DNA of 47,041 nucleotides. It comes from Stagonosporopsis chrysanthemi (Eukaryota; Ascomycota; Dothideomycetes; Pleosporales; Didymellaceae). Below are positions 31,179-42,461 of the stretch, piece after piece (position 1 is the first letter of the stretch; every line of letters begins with the position of its first letter). The position numbers were made by a program, and so were the translations under genes. The stretch covers positions 1 to 47,041 of the forward strand of contig JAFISE010000211.1 of NCBI GenBank assembly GCA_022560025.1, given 5' to 3'. The notes under the pieces were generated by a model. That model was not told where the DNA came from. It did no database searches and saw only the letters and a program-made list of their open reading frames with translations.

Positions 31179-33001
31179 ATGGCCTCTTCAGATGACGACG
31201 ATGATCTCAAGCTCGCTATGGCGTTGTCCATGCAGCATAGTCCCTCGGCTGCGCATACAAACAAGGCGGTCATCGACCTTACTTCGGACGATGAAGGTGA
31301 GGACGAGGACCTAAAGCGAGCAATTGCGCTATCATTGCAAGACACTGTTAAGCCCACGGCTCTTACAATGCCTTCAGCCGCCCACGAGCGGCGACAGTCT
31401 GTGACCACTTCAACAATGGCAGAGCTGACTCCGCAGGCCGCCAAGCCTGGTACAGCACCGACAAACTTGACAAGCAATGCGTTCGTTCTGGACCGCAAGG
31501 CCATGGAAGCAGATCGACTCAGACGACTTGAAGAGAGAAAACGCAAGAGAACTCCGTCTCCAGACAGACCTTCCAAACACACGCCGAAAGTACTGGCGTC
31601 TGCAGCGCCGAAGGACGCTGTCAGCTCTCAGTCACAGTCAGACGCGGTATTGCAGTATCCGAGAGGAGCAATTAAGAGGACCTTCGCCACCAAGTTCCCT
31701 CGCACTGACGACATCACTATCGACGAGCTGCTGCAGGCGTCCACAGTCAACATTGCAGTCATCAGCTCCTTCCAGTGGGACGCCGAATGGCTGAGTCGCA
31801 AGCTCAGCCACACCAAGGTCAAGCAGCACTGGGTGATGAATGTGCGAGATGCAGAGACGCAGGCACGATGGAGGCGCGAGATGGCAGAGTCGGGCATACC
31901 CAACCTACGCATTCACTTTCCGCCAATGAATCAAGTGGTCGGACTCGCGCATGGCAAGTACATGCTGCTCGTCGGCGAGAAGAAAATGAGGATTGTGGTA
32001 TCTACAGCGAATATGGAACCGGCGTATTGGGGAGAGGCGCTGAAAAAATGGCAGCCTGCTGTCTTGGAGAACACGGTCTTTGTTATTGATCTTCCGAGGA
32101 GAGCAGATGGTGCTGTCGGCAGTGTGCAAGAGCTCACGCAGTTTGGAAAGGAGCTGGTTCACTATCTGAACGCGCAGCAGCTCGATCCACTGATCGTCAA
32201 GGGCGTGCTCAAGTTCGACTTCTCGGAAACCGCGCACCTTGCCTTTGTGCACTCCATGTAGGTTTCTTACAAGATGTTGGTAGATGCATGCTTACGTGAA
32301 ACAGTGGCACTCCTTCGGACGTTGCTGCGCACCCCACTGGCCTGCCTGGTCTTGCTAATGCTATCCAAAGGCTGCACCTCGACAAGGTCAAGGCTCTCGA
32401 GCTTGATTACGCAGCTTCAGCGTTGGGCGCGATTAACGAGACTTTCCTTAAACGCATTTACACGGCCGCCCAAGGTTTGCCGTTCGACACTGCATCTGAA
32501 GTAGCACCGAACTTTCAACAGAACATCCGTATCTACTACCCTACCGAGGATACCGTCAAGAGCAGTATCGGTGGACCCGATTGTGCGGGCGTAATTGCAT
32601 TCAACAGACCGCACTACAACCCACCCTTGTTCCCAACAGACTGTCTCCGCGACTACGTGTCAACACGAAAAGGCATGCTGTCACACAACAAGCTCCTATT
32701 TGCACGAGGACGGCACGAGGACGGCAGGCCCTTTGCGTGGGTATACGTGGGGTCAGCGAACATGTCCGAGTCGGCGTGGGGCGCGCAGAAGGTGCTGAAG
32801 AGTGGGAAGATGGGCAAGCTGACGACGAGGAACTGGGAATGCGGCGTTGTCGTGCCAGTAGCAAAGGAGAGACTCGAGGTGCTGGAGCTGACAGACGACG
32901 CATTGCCGCCTATGAGCGTGTTCGACGGAACGATTGAGGTGCCGTTCGAGCATCCAGGGGAACGATACCAGGGCCGGAAGCCGTGGCTCCAGAGCTTCTA
33001 G
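31179..33001 (+). CDS. TDP1: Tyrosyl-DNA phosphodiesterase 1 with N-terminal UIM/SIM-like motifs
   Basis: Two exons (31179-32257, 32305-33001; intron 47 nt) give 591 aa. Two phospholipase D-type HxK motifs are present: HGK at 258-260 (LAHGKYMLL) and HNK at 487-489 (MLSHNKLLF), each followed by an Asn-containing strand (VVSTANM, VYVGSANMSESAWG). This is the Tdp1 arrangement, which cleaves tyrosyl-DNA bonds left by topoisomerase I (established). The N-terminal 60 residues carry two ubiquitin-interacting-motif-like helices (residues about 8-19, DLKLAMALSMQ, and 43-54, DLKRAIALSLQ) around an acidic SUMO-interacting motif (VIDLTSDDE, 31-39). The ATG at 31179 is the first in the frame and starts directly with the acidic UIM region. 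It is nuclear by function. Same strand as URM1, 260 bp downstream. Confidence 0.93.
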
Positions 33002-33387
33002 CCCAAGTACAGCATGTGCATGATGTGTCATCATAGGCTGGAAGGCGGTGTCGTCACTGTGTCTGTCACGTGCCGGCTTGAATGTGCAAGGATCGGCGTC
33101 CCGGCAGCCCTCAAGTGGCTTAGTGCCCGGGGTCTTGGTTGGCAGAGGAGCGGACCAACACGGAGGAGGGCCGCTGGTGGTTGGTCATGTAGACTCCACT
33201 GGTGGCATCGGTGTTCGCGGGTGCCGGGGAGAATTTCAAGCTAAGCTGGCTGCTGGCAGACGGTCGAGCAGGGCGACGCAGGCATACCTGCATACCTACA
33301 TACCCACGAGCAATCCATGTGCTGACCATGCCCGGCACCCTGCCTCAACACGAATCCTACGACACCGCCGTGGATGTGTAGCCGCCC
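33002..33387. other. Intergenic region TDP1 to F-box gene
   Basis: 386 bp hold the TDP1 3' flank and the F-box gene promoter. A small direct repeat (catacctgcatacctacatac) lies at about 33283-33303. Nothing else is recognised. Confidence 0.5.
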
Positions 33388-35364
33388 ATGCCCGCCAGCA
33401 CGCCGTCTGCTGCCCGCCGCACACGCGCGGATGCGACTGCGTCCGCCGAGGCCGTCTCGCAGCACTTCTACCAGAGCGAGCGGCCCATCACGGCGCCCGT
33501 CCACAGCTGGTTCACATCGCCGGCGCGGACGCACCCCAATGCCGCGCAGGCCAAGGAGCTGCCGCTGCACCTCATCCAGCGGATCCTCACCTTCGTACCC
33601 ACCTGCGCCCGCCCCATGGCCTCACGGCAGCTCACTGACGACGGCGGCAGCTCGACGATGCCGGCGACCTGGCGCGCATCACGCGCACCTCGCGCCTCTT
33701 CTACTACATGACCCTGCCGCGGCTGTACGAGGACGTCACGCTGCGCTCGCACCCGGAGATGCGCTTCATCGACGGCCGCCCCGCGGGCTTTGGCGGCGGC
33801 AGCCCGTTCGCCTCGGGCCTGAACACGCTCGTCGCCCGCAGCTTCACCGACTACGTGCGCTCGTTCCGCGTCGCCGGCGAGTGGCGCGAGCACGACATGG
33901 ACGACTACAAGCAGGGCCGTGTGCCGGACAACAACATGATGCTGCAGATTGCCATGCGCGCCGCCCTCGACAAGATGAAGAGCCTGTGCTCCTTTGCGTA
34001 CGTATCGTGGGCCTCACCCCCACCGCCCCTGCGCCGTGCACCCTGCCTTCCCTGCCCCGTGAACGCGGCTAATCTGCGCCAGCTGGGAGCTCAACACGAA
34101 GCCGCTGAGCACCGTCTACCAGGGCCTCCTCCACAAGCCGTCCCTCACCTCCCTCACGCTGCGCTGCCCAGCCACCCGCGTGCCCCGCCCAACTGCCACC
34201 GTCCCCGCGTTGCCCGCGCTGAAGACCCTCGTCGTCTACGACATCGACCCCCTGTGCTACCCGGACGACATCTCGCTGGTGCTGGCCAGCGCGAGGCAGC
34301 TGGAGAATCTGAAGCTGCACTGGAGTCCCCGAATGCGCGACAATGGCGAGGAGTCCATCAACCTCATGTCCATGTTCTCACGCTGTGTTGCAGCCAAGGT
34401 CGAGCTGCCCGTCAAACGAATGGAGATGTGGAACCTCTACACGCGTTTCTTTGGCGAGAGCAACGAGCACATCGTAAGCCCTCTGACCGTCTCGGAAATC
34501 ACCATGATCAACTCGATGGGCTCTTCTGATCCCATGACCATCTTCCTTGACGACACCTGGCGACTGCAGCACAACCCCACCGTATATCCTAATCTCAAGA
34601 TGCTGCGCATGGACACCATGGACAAGGATGGCGTGCGCACCCTTCAGCGCTACAACGGTCTCGAGCGCATGTACATTATCAGCAACAAACGAGGACGAGG
34701 AACTCCAAAGACGGAGAGCGTTGCAGCCACGCCCACCACTCCATCTGCGGCAACACCAGGTCAGGGCAACGGAAGCGCTAGCGCATACGGCACGCCCACG
34801 GCCAGCGAGCACTTATGTCGTGGCGTGGGTGGCGACTTCCTTGCCGTCGTCCAGGCGAACCACCGGACCTTGCGACACCTCCTCCTTTCCGACCTCTGGC
34901 AGCTTACAGACAGCGTGCTATTCAAAGTCTGCCAAACGCTGCCCAACCTCGAACAGCTGGGGTTTAGCAGCAGTATTCCTGCCCTCGAGTCGCTGCGCCA
35001 GATCATGGGCCTGGTGCCAAAACTCTGGGCAGTAAGGCTGTTGGTCCGGCCAGGCTCCGAACTCGCGGACAAAATCGGTAGCATGGAGGACATGCACGCC
35101 TTCGCCATCGCCACGGAGATGTGGAGGCCGGAATACAAGAACATACAGTACGTGGGTCTCGGCGACAACCTGGTGTACAAGCTCGGCAAAGTCATCTTCC
35201 CGCCCAAGGCCAGCCCCGAGGTAGCAAAGGGACACGAAAACAGCCTCAATGCGAAACGAGCCGGGCCCGTCAGGCACATTGAACGAGTCAGCAGGGAAAG
35301 CGTCAAGTGGATCGAGATCTGGGGCATGGACACAACAGAGTTCGACGTCTCGTTTCCCTCTTGA
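33388..35364 (+). CDS. F-box protein with leucine-rich-repeat-like C-terminus
   Basis: Three exons (33388-33594, 33651-33997, 34083-35364; introns 56 and 85 nt) give 611 aa. Splicing the first intron joins ELPLHLIQRILTF to LDDAGDLARITRTSRLFYY, a clear F-box at residues about 56-96. The remainder has irregular leucine-rich stretches (PALKTLVVYDIDPL, ARQLENLKLHWSPRM, LRHLLLSDLWQLTDSVL, PNLEQLGFSSSI) like fungal F-box/LRR proteins, with a low-complexity Thr/Pro insert near 34690-34790. Such proteins recruit substrates to SCF ubiquitin ligases (family knowledge). The substrate is unknown. The ATG at 33388 opens a Ser/Ala-rich leader. The stop is at 35362-35364. Confidence 0.85.
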
Positions 35365-35728
35365 CGCGCGCACAGGCGACCGGCCGGTCGAAGCACCGAC
35401 GTAATAGTAATGGCGCGAGCGCTGGACGCGCGGGACTTTGGCGGAGAGAGCGAGAGAGAGAGGGAGGGCGAAAGCAGGAACAGACGCCCCCTTCGAAGCC
35501 GTTGTCCTATGGCTGCACAGCGGTCGTGCTCGCTGCCCCCCCACGCGCGGCACTGGAGAGTGACCCGGCACTGCACTACACGGCATCGCGCAGGGCATGA
35601 CGACACGTTTCAGACGGCGACAGAGGTCGTTCACATTGCACATTGCACGCTGCGGGGGTGGATGGACCCGCTGCCTAGAAAAGGCAGAGCAGAAGCAGAA
35701 GCAGCAAGTAACTGCACGCAGACGATGC

Positions 35729-35918
35729 GGGGGGGGGGGGGGGGGGGGGGGGGGAGGGAAAAGAAAGGGGGGGGGGTTTTTTTTGGTAGTAAGACTTTGG
35801 ACTGGAAGCGGGGGAAGGTAGGAAAGGATGGGGGGGGGGGAGTGATGCANNNNNNNNNNGCAGGGGGGGGGGCGGGGGGGGGGCGGGGGGGGGGGGAGGG
35901 GGGGGGGGGGGAGGGAAG

Positions 35919-35970
<52 letters not shown>

Positions 35971-36075
35971 AGCGGGAAGGAAAAGCAAGGGAGCTGCGTT
36001 TCTATATGTAGTCAGACTGTAGACTGTACGCTGGGGAATGTAAGAATAGATGGGTGGGTGGAGATGATACGATGC
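35729..36075. repeat. Poly-G tract with 10-N gap and duplicated flank (probable assembly artefact)
   Basis: The sequence left of the gap (about 35755-35849) and the sequence right of the G tract (about 35977-36075) match in order: ggaaaag, gtagt-agact-t-gact, gaa-gta-gaa-gatggg. The left copy has G or T wherever it differs. Ten N lie at 35850-35859. The longest pure G run is 48 nt at 35922-35969. Confidence 0.8.
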
Positions 36076-36099
36076 GCGGTTTTAATTTATCCTCTATTT

Positions 36100-36660
36100 T
36101 TTTGACTTGCTTCAAATTGACTTGACATTGTGGATTTTGCAGAATCTAACTTGGTGTGACTTGACTTGATCTGACCTGAACTGATGTGACTGAACGTGAC
36201 CTTGCCGCGACTCGACTTGGCTTAATTGTACGTTGCTTTATTTTGCTTAATTCAACTCAGCTCAAGTCAAGTCAAGTCAACTCTACCGTACGTCACCTAC
36301 GTCACCCCGGTCTAGTCCAGTCTAGTCCAGTCTATCCACTCCACTCCACTCCACAATTAGTACACTGAATCCAATCCAACTCAAGCCAACCCAAGCGAAC
36401 CAATCTAACCCACATCTTTCCAACGAAAAAGCCATAGTCATCCTACACCACAATTCACTCCGACTCCGACTCCCACTCTACCCTCTTCCACGCCCCTCCA
36501 CCGCCAACCCGGCTCCCTCCCCCTCCCCTTAACAGTCCAATCCAGTCCAGTCCAGTCCGGGCTACCGCTTCATCTTGCACCCATGCTTTATCCTGCACCC
36601 AACAGCAGGACTGAGAACAGAACAGAACAGAACAGCACAGAACAAAACAGAACAGGATTG
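36100..36660. repeat. Degenerate pentanucleotide satellites (GACTT, CCAGT, AGAAC families)
   Basis: Successive short motifs recur: ttgacttga variants at about 36105-36280, gtccagtctagtccagtct near 36309-36340, ccactccactccac near 36336-36352, ccagt repeats at 36536-36560 and agaac repeats at 36613-36655. Units are mostly five bases and imperfect. The stretch is low-complexity intergenic DNA with no coding potential. Confidence 0.75.
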
Positions 36661-36970
36661 GGTTTTCTCGAGCCGGCGTGGAGGTCTAAGCGGGTGAGCG
36701 CAGTGAGAGATGAGATATGCACGGAGAGAAAGAGGGGGAGGGGGGTGTTGCAATGTGGTATCTTGGTATCTTGGTATTGTGGTCGCGCGGTGAGGGGGTC
36801 GGGATCGGGCGCGGCTATGGTTACGGCTATGGATATGTGAGGATATGTAATGGTTACGGAGGCCGTGTCGTGAAGGGTGCGGTGAATGTGATGGATGTGG
36901 AATGGCGAGTATGCAAGAGAAAGTACAACCAACGCCGTGGCTGACAATGCTTCGCTCTCGTTCGCGCTCG

Positions 36971-38270
36971 CTATTTCTGGTCGAGCATGTGTTTGAACTT
37001 TTCAATCTGGGCGGGCTGTTAGCGGTCGTCTCACCACTCCAGTCCAGTTGCCGTGCAGGCTAGACGTATAAGAGAAAAAACGTACCTTTGTGCTCAAATA
37101 CTTCTCCACTTCCTCGCTCTTGATGCCCGCCTTGCCGCCCGTCTTCCACGCCAGCGGCACCATGGCCACGCGCTCTCGGACCACGACCTCGCGGTTCGGG
37201 CCCTCGACCGCACGCACCTTGTCTGGGTTGTTCGTCAGCAGACGGATCCCCCTCTCGCCGTCGAGACCCAAGTCCATCAGCATGGCGGTGGCGAGCCCGT
37301 AGCTGCGCGCGTCGGCGGGGTGGCGCAGCATGACGTTCGCCTCGTACGTGTCGTTGCCCAGGTCCTGCAGGTTGTAGGCCTTGAGCTTCTCGCCCAGCCC
37401 GATGCCGCGGCCTTCCTGCCGCAGGTAGATGATGGCGCCGCCCGCGGGCGAGAAGGCCGGGTCGGCCATCAGGCGCGCGCCCTCGTCCAGCTGCTCGCCG
37501 CAGTCGCAGCGCGCGGACCACACCGTCTCGCCTGTATAGCACTCGGAGTGGATGCGCACGAGGGGCAGGTCCGCGGTGGGCGTGAGGACGTCGCCGTTTT
37601 CCGACGACGCGGACGAGGGCGAGGCCAGGCTGCTGTCGGGCGAGGCGGCTGGGGCGGCGGTGGGCGTGCGTTTGGAGGGGACACCTTCGGCGCGCTTGAT
37701 GGCGTCGATGCGCGAGCTCATGCGGCCGGGGTATAGCCGCCCGACGTATGCGCCCCGTGTCATGCGGTCGAGTTCTGTCTCGCCCGGGCGCTCAGCGTCA
37801 AGTGAGCGCGAGCGGATCTGGCTGCCGAAGACAATGGCCAGGTGCTCCTTGGTGTCGACGTTATTGCGGTACACGTGCAGCCACATCTCGTGGCCCGTCG
37901 TCGTCGGTATGCGGGCGCGCACCTCGCACTCGACGACGGGCAGCTTCTCGAGCAGCTCGGGGCGCGGCGAGTCGGCCGTCCTGGACGTGTCGACGGGCAC
38001 GGAGCGCGGCGGCCGGCGCGGCTGGGAGGGTGTCGTGAAGCCGGGCGTTGCTGGCGGCGTGAAGGCGGGCGAGATGATCGAGGGCGGCGGATCCGACCCA
38101 CGATGCTGCGACTCTCGCGGCCCGGTGTTGTGTGTCGTGTCCTCCCCGAGGGCGCTCTCGCTCCCGCGCCCTGAGGCGCCAAAGTCAAAGCCATCCCGCC
38201 CCGGACTCTGCGGCTGCGGCGTGTATAGCGGAGGGAGCCTGGGCGACGAGTGTGACGGGAGGTCGGGCAT
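36971..38270 (-). CDS. RIB1: GTP cyclohydrolase II (riboflavin biosynthesis, first step)
   Basis: Two exons (38270-37086, 37015-36971; intron 70 nt) give 409 aa. The last exon encodes only 14 residues (PAQIEKFKHMLDQK). The zinc site is Cys244, Cys255 and Cys257 in SECYTGETVWSARCDCGE; the GTP/catalytic block RQEGRGIGL is at 284-292 and TNNP at 346-349. The enzyme opens GTP to 2,5-diamino-6-ribosylamino-4(3H)-pyrimidinone phosphate, formate and pyrophosphate, and commits GTP to riboflavin and FAD (established). The first 110 residues are Pro/Ser-rich and not conserved enzyme, and a Ser/Ala-rich insert lies at 200-230; both are common in filamentous fungi. The start is the only ATG that keeps this leader. 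It converges with the F-box gene across the low-complexity region. Confidence 0.95.
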
Positions 38271-38642
38271 GCTGTGGAGATATATGTGTATAGTTAATTG
38301 GGGGCTACGCTATGCGGGACGGGGGCAGGCAGGCTTAGAAACGTTTGTATGCGCATCGGCAGTGAGGTCTGATGTCGTGATGAGGGCCGAGGGAGTTTCA
38401 GTGGGGGCCGCCGACTCATGTCATAATTCCCGAAGCCGAAGCCGCTTCAGGGTTCATCTGGAAGCGTGCGGAAGAGCGCCGACGCCTGGCCGCCGCGGCG
38501 GAAGTGTACCTTGGTCAGCATTTCCGTCAGCATCGGAGGTGGTGATGGAGGAGATTCAATTTGTCTGGCGGTTGTGATATGCACTGCAGATGCTCCTTCC
38601 GAGTCTGTGCTACCCACGTCATCTCACAGCCGCGCTGGAGCC
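38271..38642. promoter_or_regulatory. Upstream region of RIB1 / 3' flank of the transporter gene
   Basis: 372 bp separate the RIB1 start (38270, minus) from the transporter stop (38643, minus). This must contain the RIB1 promoter. No specific element was recognised. Confidence 0.5.
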
Positions 38643-40216
38643 TCAATCCACTCGGCGCTCGCGACCCCAGACCTCATCCGCGTTCTTCTTGCCCTTGGTC
38701 TCTGGCACGTACCACGAGAGGAACACGAAGAAGAAGACCGAGAGCGCTGCAAAGATGAGGTAGACCTTGCCACCCAGCTGCGCGCTCAGCAGCGGGAAGA
38801 ATTGCGCAACGATGAACGTCGCAATCCAGTTGGCGCCTAGCGCAATGCTCTGCGTCGCATCGACCGCCTCAGGCCCGACAAGCTCGCTGGCGAGAATGAA
38901 GGGGACGGGCCCCAGGCCAAGCGCAAAGCTCGAGACGAAGAACAAGACCGCCAGGGCCGATAGCACAGGCACCGACCTCATGATGCCAATGGCGAGAAGC
39001 AGCGCGCTGGTGCCCATGCCCGCGATGGAGCCAAGAAGGCATGGCTTGCGACCAAACTTGTCTGGGAGCGGTGCACCTCCGGCTGTGATGACAATGTTGA
39101 TCGCAGACACGGCGAGGTTGAGCAGCGCCGAGTTGGACTCGAGCAGCCCTGCCAGCAGCGACACGCCGTACATGACGATGCTGTTGATGCCGCTGAACTG
39201 CTGCGCCAGCATGACCATGATGACAGCAATAGCTGCCTTTTGGTAGTCTGGGTGACGGAAGACCTGCACGATGCTCAATGAGCCCTCCGTGTCAGACGAC
39301 TTGGCCACCGGCTGCGAGCCACCTTCGTTGTGCAGAAGAGTCTGCTCCTCCTCTGTAGTCATATCAGCAATGATCAATCGATACCATGTAGACGTCCAAA
39401 CATACCGCTCGCACCAGACCCTTCAACTCCCCACTCACTCATCTCGCTGTCGATGTCGGCGTTGGCACCCCTGATCTTGCGGAGCGTCCTCTTCGCCTGA
39501 ATGAGGTTGCCCTTCTCAGCCAGGTACTTTGGGCTCTCCGAGGAGAACAACAGGCCCAGCCCCTGTGCCAGACCAATGAAACCACCAACAGCCAGAATAA
39601 CCCTCCAGTATGAATCGTGGCTGAGGAAGTAGCCCAGCAGCTGCGTCACCAAGATGCCTACATTGCACATGATCTGCGTGAAGGCGCCAAAGAAGCCCTT
39701 GTTCGCTGGCGGTGCAATCTCCGAGATGTACAGCGGCACAATGACCACAGCTGCTCCTGCGCCCACACCTGACACCAGCCGACCGAACGCCATGACGGCG
39801 ATGCTGGGCGACAGGGCCTCGAAGACAGGGCCGACCGTGAAGAACAGCGTCGTGATCTGCATGGCCCGAAGGCGTCCGTACTTTCCGGCCAGAGGCGCTG
39901 CTGACAGCGCGCCCACCAGTCCGCCGAGGGTGTACATGGAACCCACGACGCCCCACTGCGTGGGCGTCATCTCGATGCATTGCGGCAGGTTCGGGGTCGC
40001 CGTGGCGGCGAGGTCGGTCGAGGTGATGGACTTCTTCTTGCAGCGGATGACATCTTCGGGGGCGTTGAGCTCAGACTGGCCATGTTAGCAGTGTTGTGTT
40101 GAGATGAGGGTGCACCATACCAGATGGAAGCCAAACAGCAGCGGGCCCAGAGTCGCAGTGAACAGGATATACACAAAGTACCCGGTGAGGTCGCCGAACC
40201 ACGATCGGGGGTCCAT
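38643..40216 (-). CDS. MFS sugar transporter (Vps73/YBR241C-like)
   Basis: Three exons (40216-40121, 40075-39406, 39352-38643; introns 45 and 53 nt) give 491 aa. Twelve hydrophobic segments can be traced. Sugar-porter signatures are present: GKYGR between TM2 and TM3, GRLVSGVGAGAAVVIVPLYISEIAP, the post-TM6 SSESPKYL, QQFSGINSIVMYG in TM7, DKFGRK, and PETKGK after TM12. The overall pattern (TPTQWGVVGSMYTLGG) recalls fungal Vps73/YBR241C-type transporters near GLUT-like proteins; this finer placement is tentative. It transports hexoses or another small solute, at the plasma or vacuolar membrane. The ATG at 40216 starts just before TM1 (YFVYILFTATLGPLLFGFHL). Confidence 0.9.
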
Positions 40217-41206
40217 GGCGGGTGCTGCAGTCCTATGGTGGGCTAGTCGTGGTTGATGCAGCTATGGTGGCAGCCTTATAGTCGTCAGCTTCATATACCA
40301 GGGTACGCCATCGCGACAGCCTGCGCAGGGCGGGTTCATATACTTGCTTGGCGCCCACGGATAATACCCCTTCGTCGAAATGAAGCGCTTGGATCGACTG
40401 GAGCTGGTTACGGTGCGCAGAAGAGATCAGGGGACCACGAGAGGGTGGTTGATCACAGGAGCTCAGGGAGCTCAAGGGAGCTTGGGCGACGAGTGTTCAC
40501 ATGTGCGGCTCTGCGGGGACGACCAGCCAAAACCAAGCATCGAGACAGCTAGGCTGCACTTCGATTGCTCCTTGCCTTCAGTGCGATAGACTCCTCAGCT
40601 GTACTGCAAACAACGTCGTACCCTCCGAAAGCGATCACTGTACTTTGTAGCCACTAGCAAGCCCCAGGCTTCACGTCCGCTTATCGGCGTCTTGTGCAGC
40701 CCTGAGAAACGCTCCATCGCCTCCAGCGCGCCCGTCAGACGCCGCATGCGCGTGTGGAGACGACGTTAGAGCGACGCAGATGACGCCTGCGAGATGAGCC
40801 AGCCGCCGAACCCCTCGAACCCCCCGTCTGCAGGTGGCCCACCGTCGGCTGCAGCACCAGCCGACCGAGCCGCCGCCCTACGCAGCAGCGTGCAGCGAGC
40901 CCTGAACGGTCGGTATTCCTCCAGCCACTGCATCTTGGTGTTACTTTCGCTGCCTGTCGTATTAACGGCCTCATTACTCGCTCTGATTGACTCCTTCTCC
41001 CCAAGTACTTGCTTGCGCTGATCGTGACGACCACCTGTTTCGCTTATTGTTCTCCGTAGTCGCTGCTGTCAACGTCACATCATCTCAACCATCTCACATC
41101 TCCATTTCTGATATTGCCATTCCCGTCACCGCCCTAGTCCGCTTTCATCATCCGTATCGATGACTGCTGAGACGGCCTCTAAACAGACGTTGGAGACCCC
41201 ACCCAA
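40217..41206. promoter_or_regulatory. Divergent region between transporter and SSN3
   Basis: About 1 kb separates the transporter start (40216, minus) and the SSN3 kinase ATG at 41207 (plus). A Pro/Ala-rich frame from ATG 40794 could be an alternative SSN3 first exon (see the SSN3 entry). Otherwise no coding sequence is supported. Confidence 0.5.
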
Positions 41207-42461
41207 ATGTTCGCAGGCTACAGCTCGAAGAAGCGAATCAGCGAGCGATACAAGATCGTAGGCTTCATCAGCAGCGGAACCTATGGACGTGTCTACAAAG
41301 CAGAAGGCAAGAACGGCCGGGTGGGAGAGTATGCCATCAAAAAGTAAGATCGTTCGGCAGACTCCAGTACAATGCTGATGGCCCAGATTTAAGCCGGACA
41401 AGGAAGGCGAACTGCAGTACTCCGGCATCTCGCAATCCGCCATAAGGGAAATGGCTCTCTGTACAGAGGTGGCACATGCGAACGTAATCCACACGTCGGA
41501 GATCATACTTGAGGACAAGTGCATCTTCATCGTATTCGAGTATGCCGAGCACGACCTCCTCCAGATCATCCACCACCATAACCAACCACAGCGCCAAGCC
41601 ATCCCTGCGCGGACTATCAAGTCGATTCTGTACCAGCTCCTGCAGGGCCTCGTCTATCTCCACCGCAACTGGGTCATGCATCGAGATCTGAAGCCGGCCA
41701 ACATCATGGTCACAAGAGAAGGCAAAGTCAAAATCGGCGACCTGGGCCTTGCCCGCCTCTTCCACAAACCACTCCAGTCACTCTTTTCCGGCGACAAGGT
41801 TGTAGTGACCATCTGGTATCGCGCGCCCGAACTCCTTCTCGGCAGCCGGCACTACACACCCGCCGTCGACCTGTGGGCTGTGGGCTGCATATTCGCCGAG
41901 CTCCTCTCACTACGCCCCATCTTCAAGGGCGAAGAAGCCAAAATGGACAACAAAAAAACCGTCCCTTTCCAGCGCAACCAGATGCAGAAAATCGTCGAGA
42001 TCATGGGTCTCCCCAGCAAGGATCGCTGGCCACTCCTCACCTCCATGCCCGAGTACCCCCAGCTCACCTCCCTGATCGCCGGCAACGCAGCCCGCTACCC
42101 CCGCCCCCAGGCCGACGGCCTCGAGCGCTGGTACCACCAGACGCTGAACAACAACCACTATCCTGTCGGCACGGGCCCGGACACGCCCGGCCAGGAGGGA
42201 CTGGCGCTGCTCAAGGCGTTGCTGGAGTACGATCCGCTCAAGCGGCTGACGGCCGAGAAGGCGCTCGAGCATCCGTACTTCACGGTTCACGGGAAGCCTG
42301 CGGAGAGCTGCTTCGAGGACAGCAAGATCAAGTATCCCGTGAGGAGGGTCAGTCAGGAGGATAATGATATCAGGACAAGCAGCTTGCCTGGGACGAAGAG
42401 GAGTGGGTTGCCTGATGATTCGTTGATTGGGAGGCCGGCCAAGCGGCTGAAGGAGGGTTGA
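41207..42461 (+). CDS. SSN3: Mediator cyclin-dependent kinase CDK8/Ssn3 (Srb10)
   Basis: Two exons (41207-41343, 41387-42461; intron 43 nt) give 403 aa. The kinase domain has a glycine loop (ISSGTYGRV), the Lys of YAIKK (45), SQSAIREMAL in place of PSTAIRE, HRDLKPANI (His144, Asp146), DLGLAR in the activation loop and VVTIWYRAPELL. The insert FKGEEAKMDNKKTVPFQRNQ is characteristic of fungal Ssn3. The kinase pairs with cyclin C (Ssn8) in the Mediator CDK8 module and represses or tunes transcription (established). The tail RPAKRLKEG resembles a nuclear signal. An alternative start exists: ATG 40794 encodes a 38-residue Pro/Ala-rich leader whose donor at 40909 could splice to the acceptor ttcgcag before 41217, joining in phase just before GYSSKKR. 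The intron would be 308 nt with a poor donor, so I keep 41207. Confidence 0.92.

Larger units (their letters stand above)
35365..36970. other. Convergent intergenic region, low complexity with assembly gap
   Basis: 1.6 kb lie between the F-box gene (plus) and the RIB1 gene (minus). The interval contains poly-G tracts (35729-35754; 35860-35969 with a few interruptions), a run of 10 N at 35850-35859, and degenerate short repeats at 36100-36660. A conceptual proline- or glycine-rich frame over the G tract is an artefact of the homopolymer. No gene is supported. Confidence 0.8.

Noticed and set aside
27851..35364. ELP2-URM1-TDP1-F-box as a functional gene cluster
   Set aside because: Only ELP2 and URM1 share a pathway. 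TDP1 and the F-box gene look like ordinary housekeeping neighbours, so a cluster of four is not supported.
34918..35988. Proline-rich minus-strand frame and the matching glycine-rich plus-strand frame over the G tract
   Set aside because: They exist only because homopolymer G/C has no stops, and they cross the N gap.
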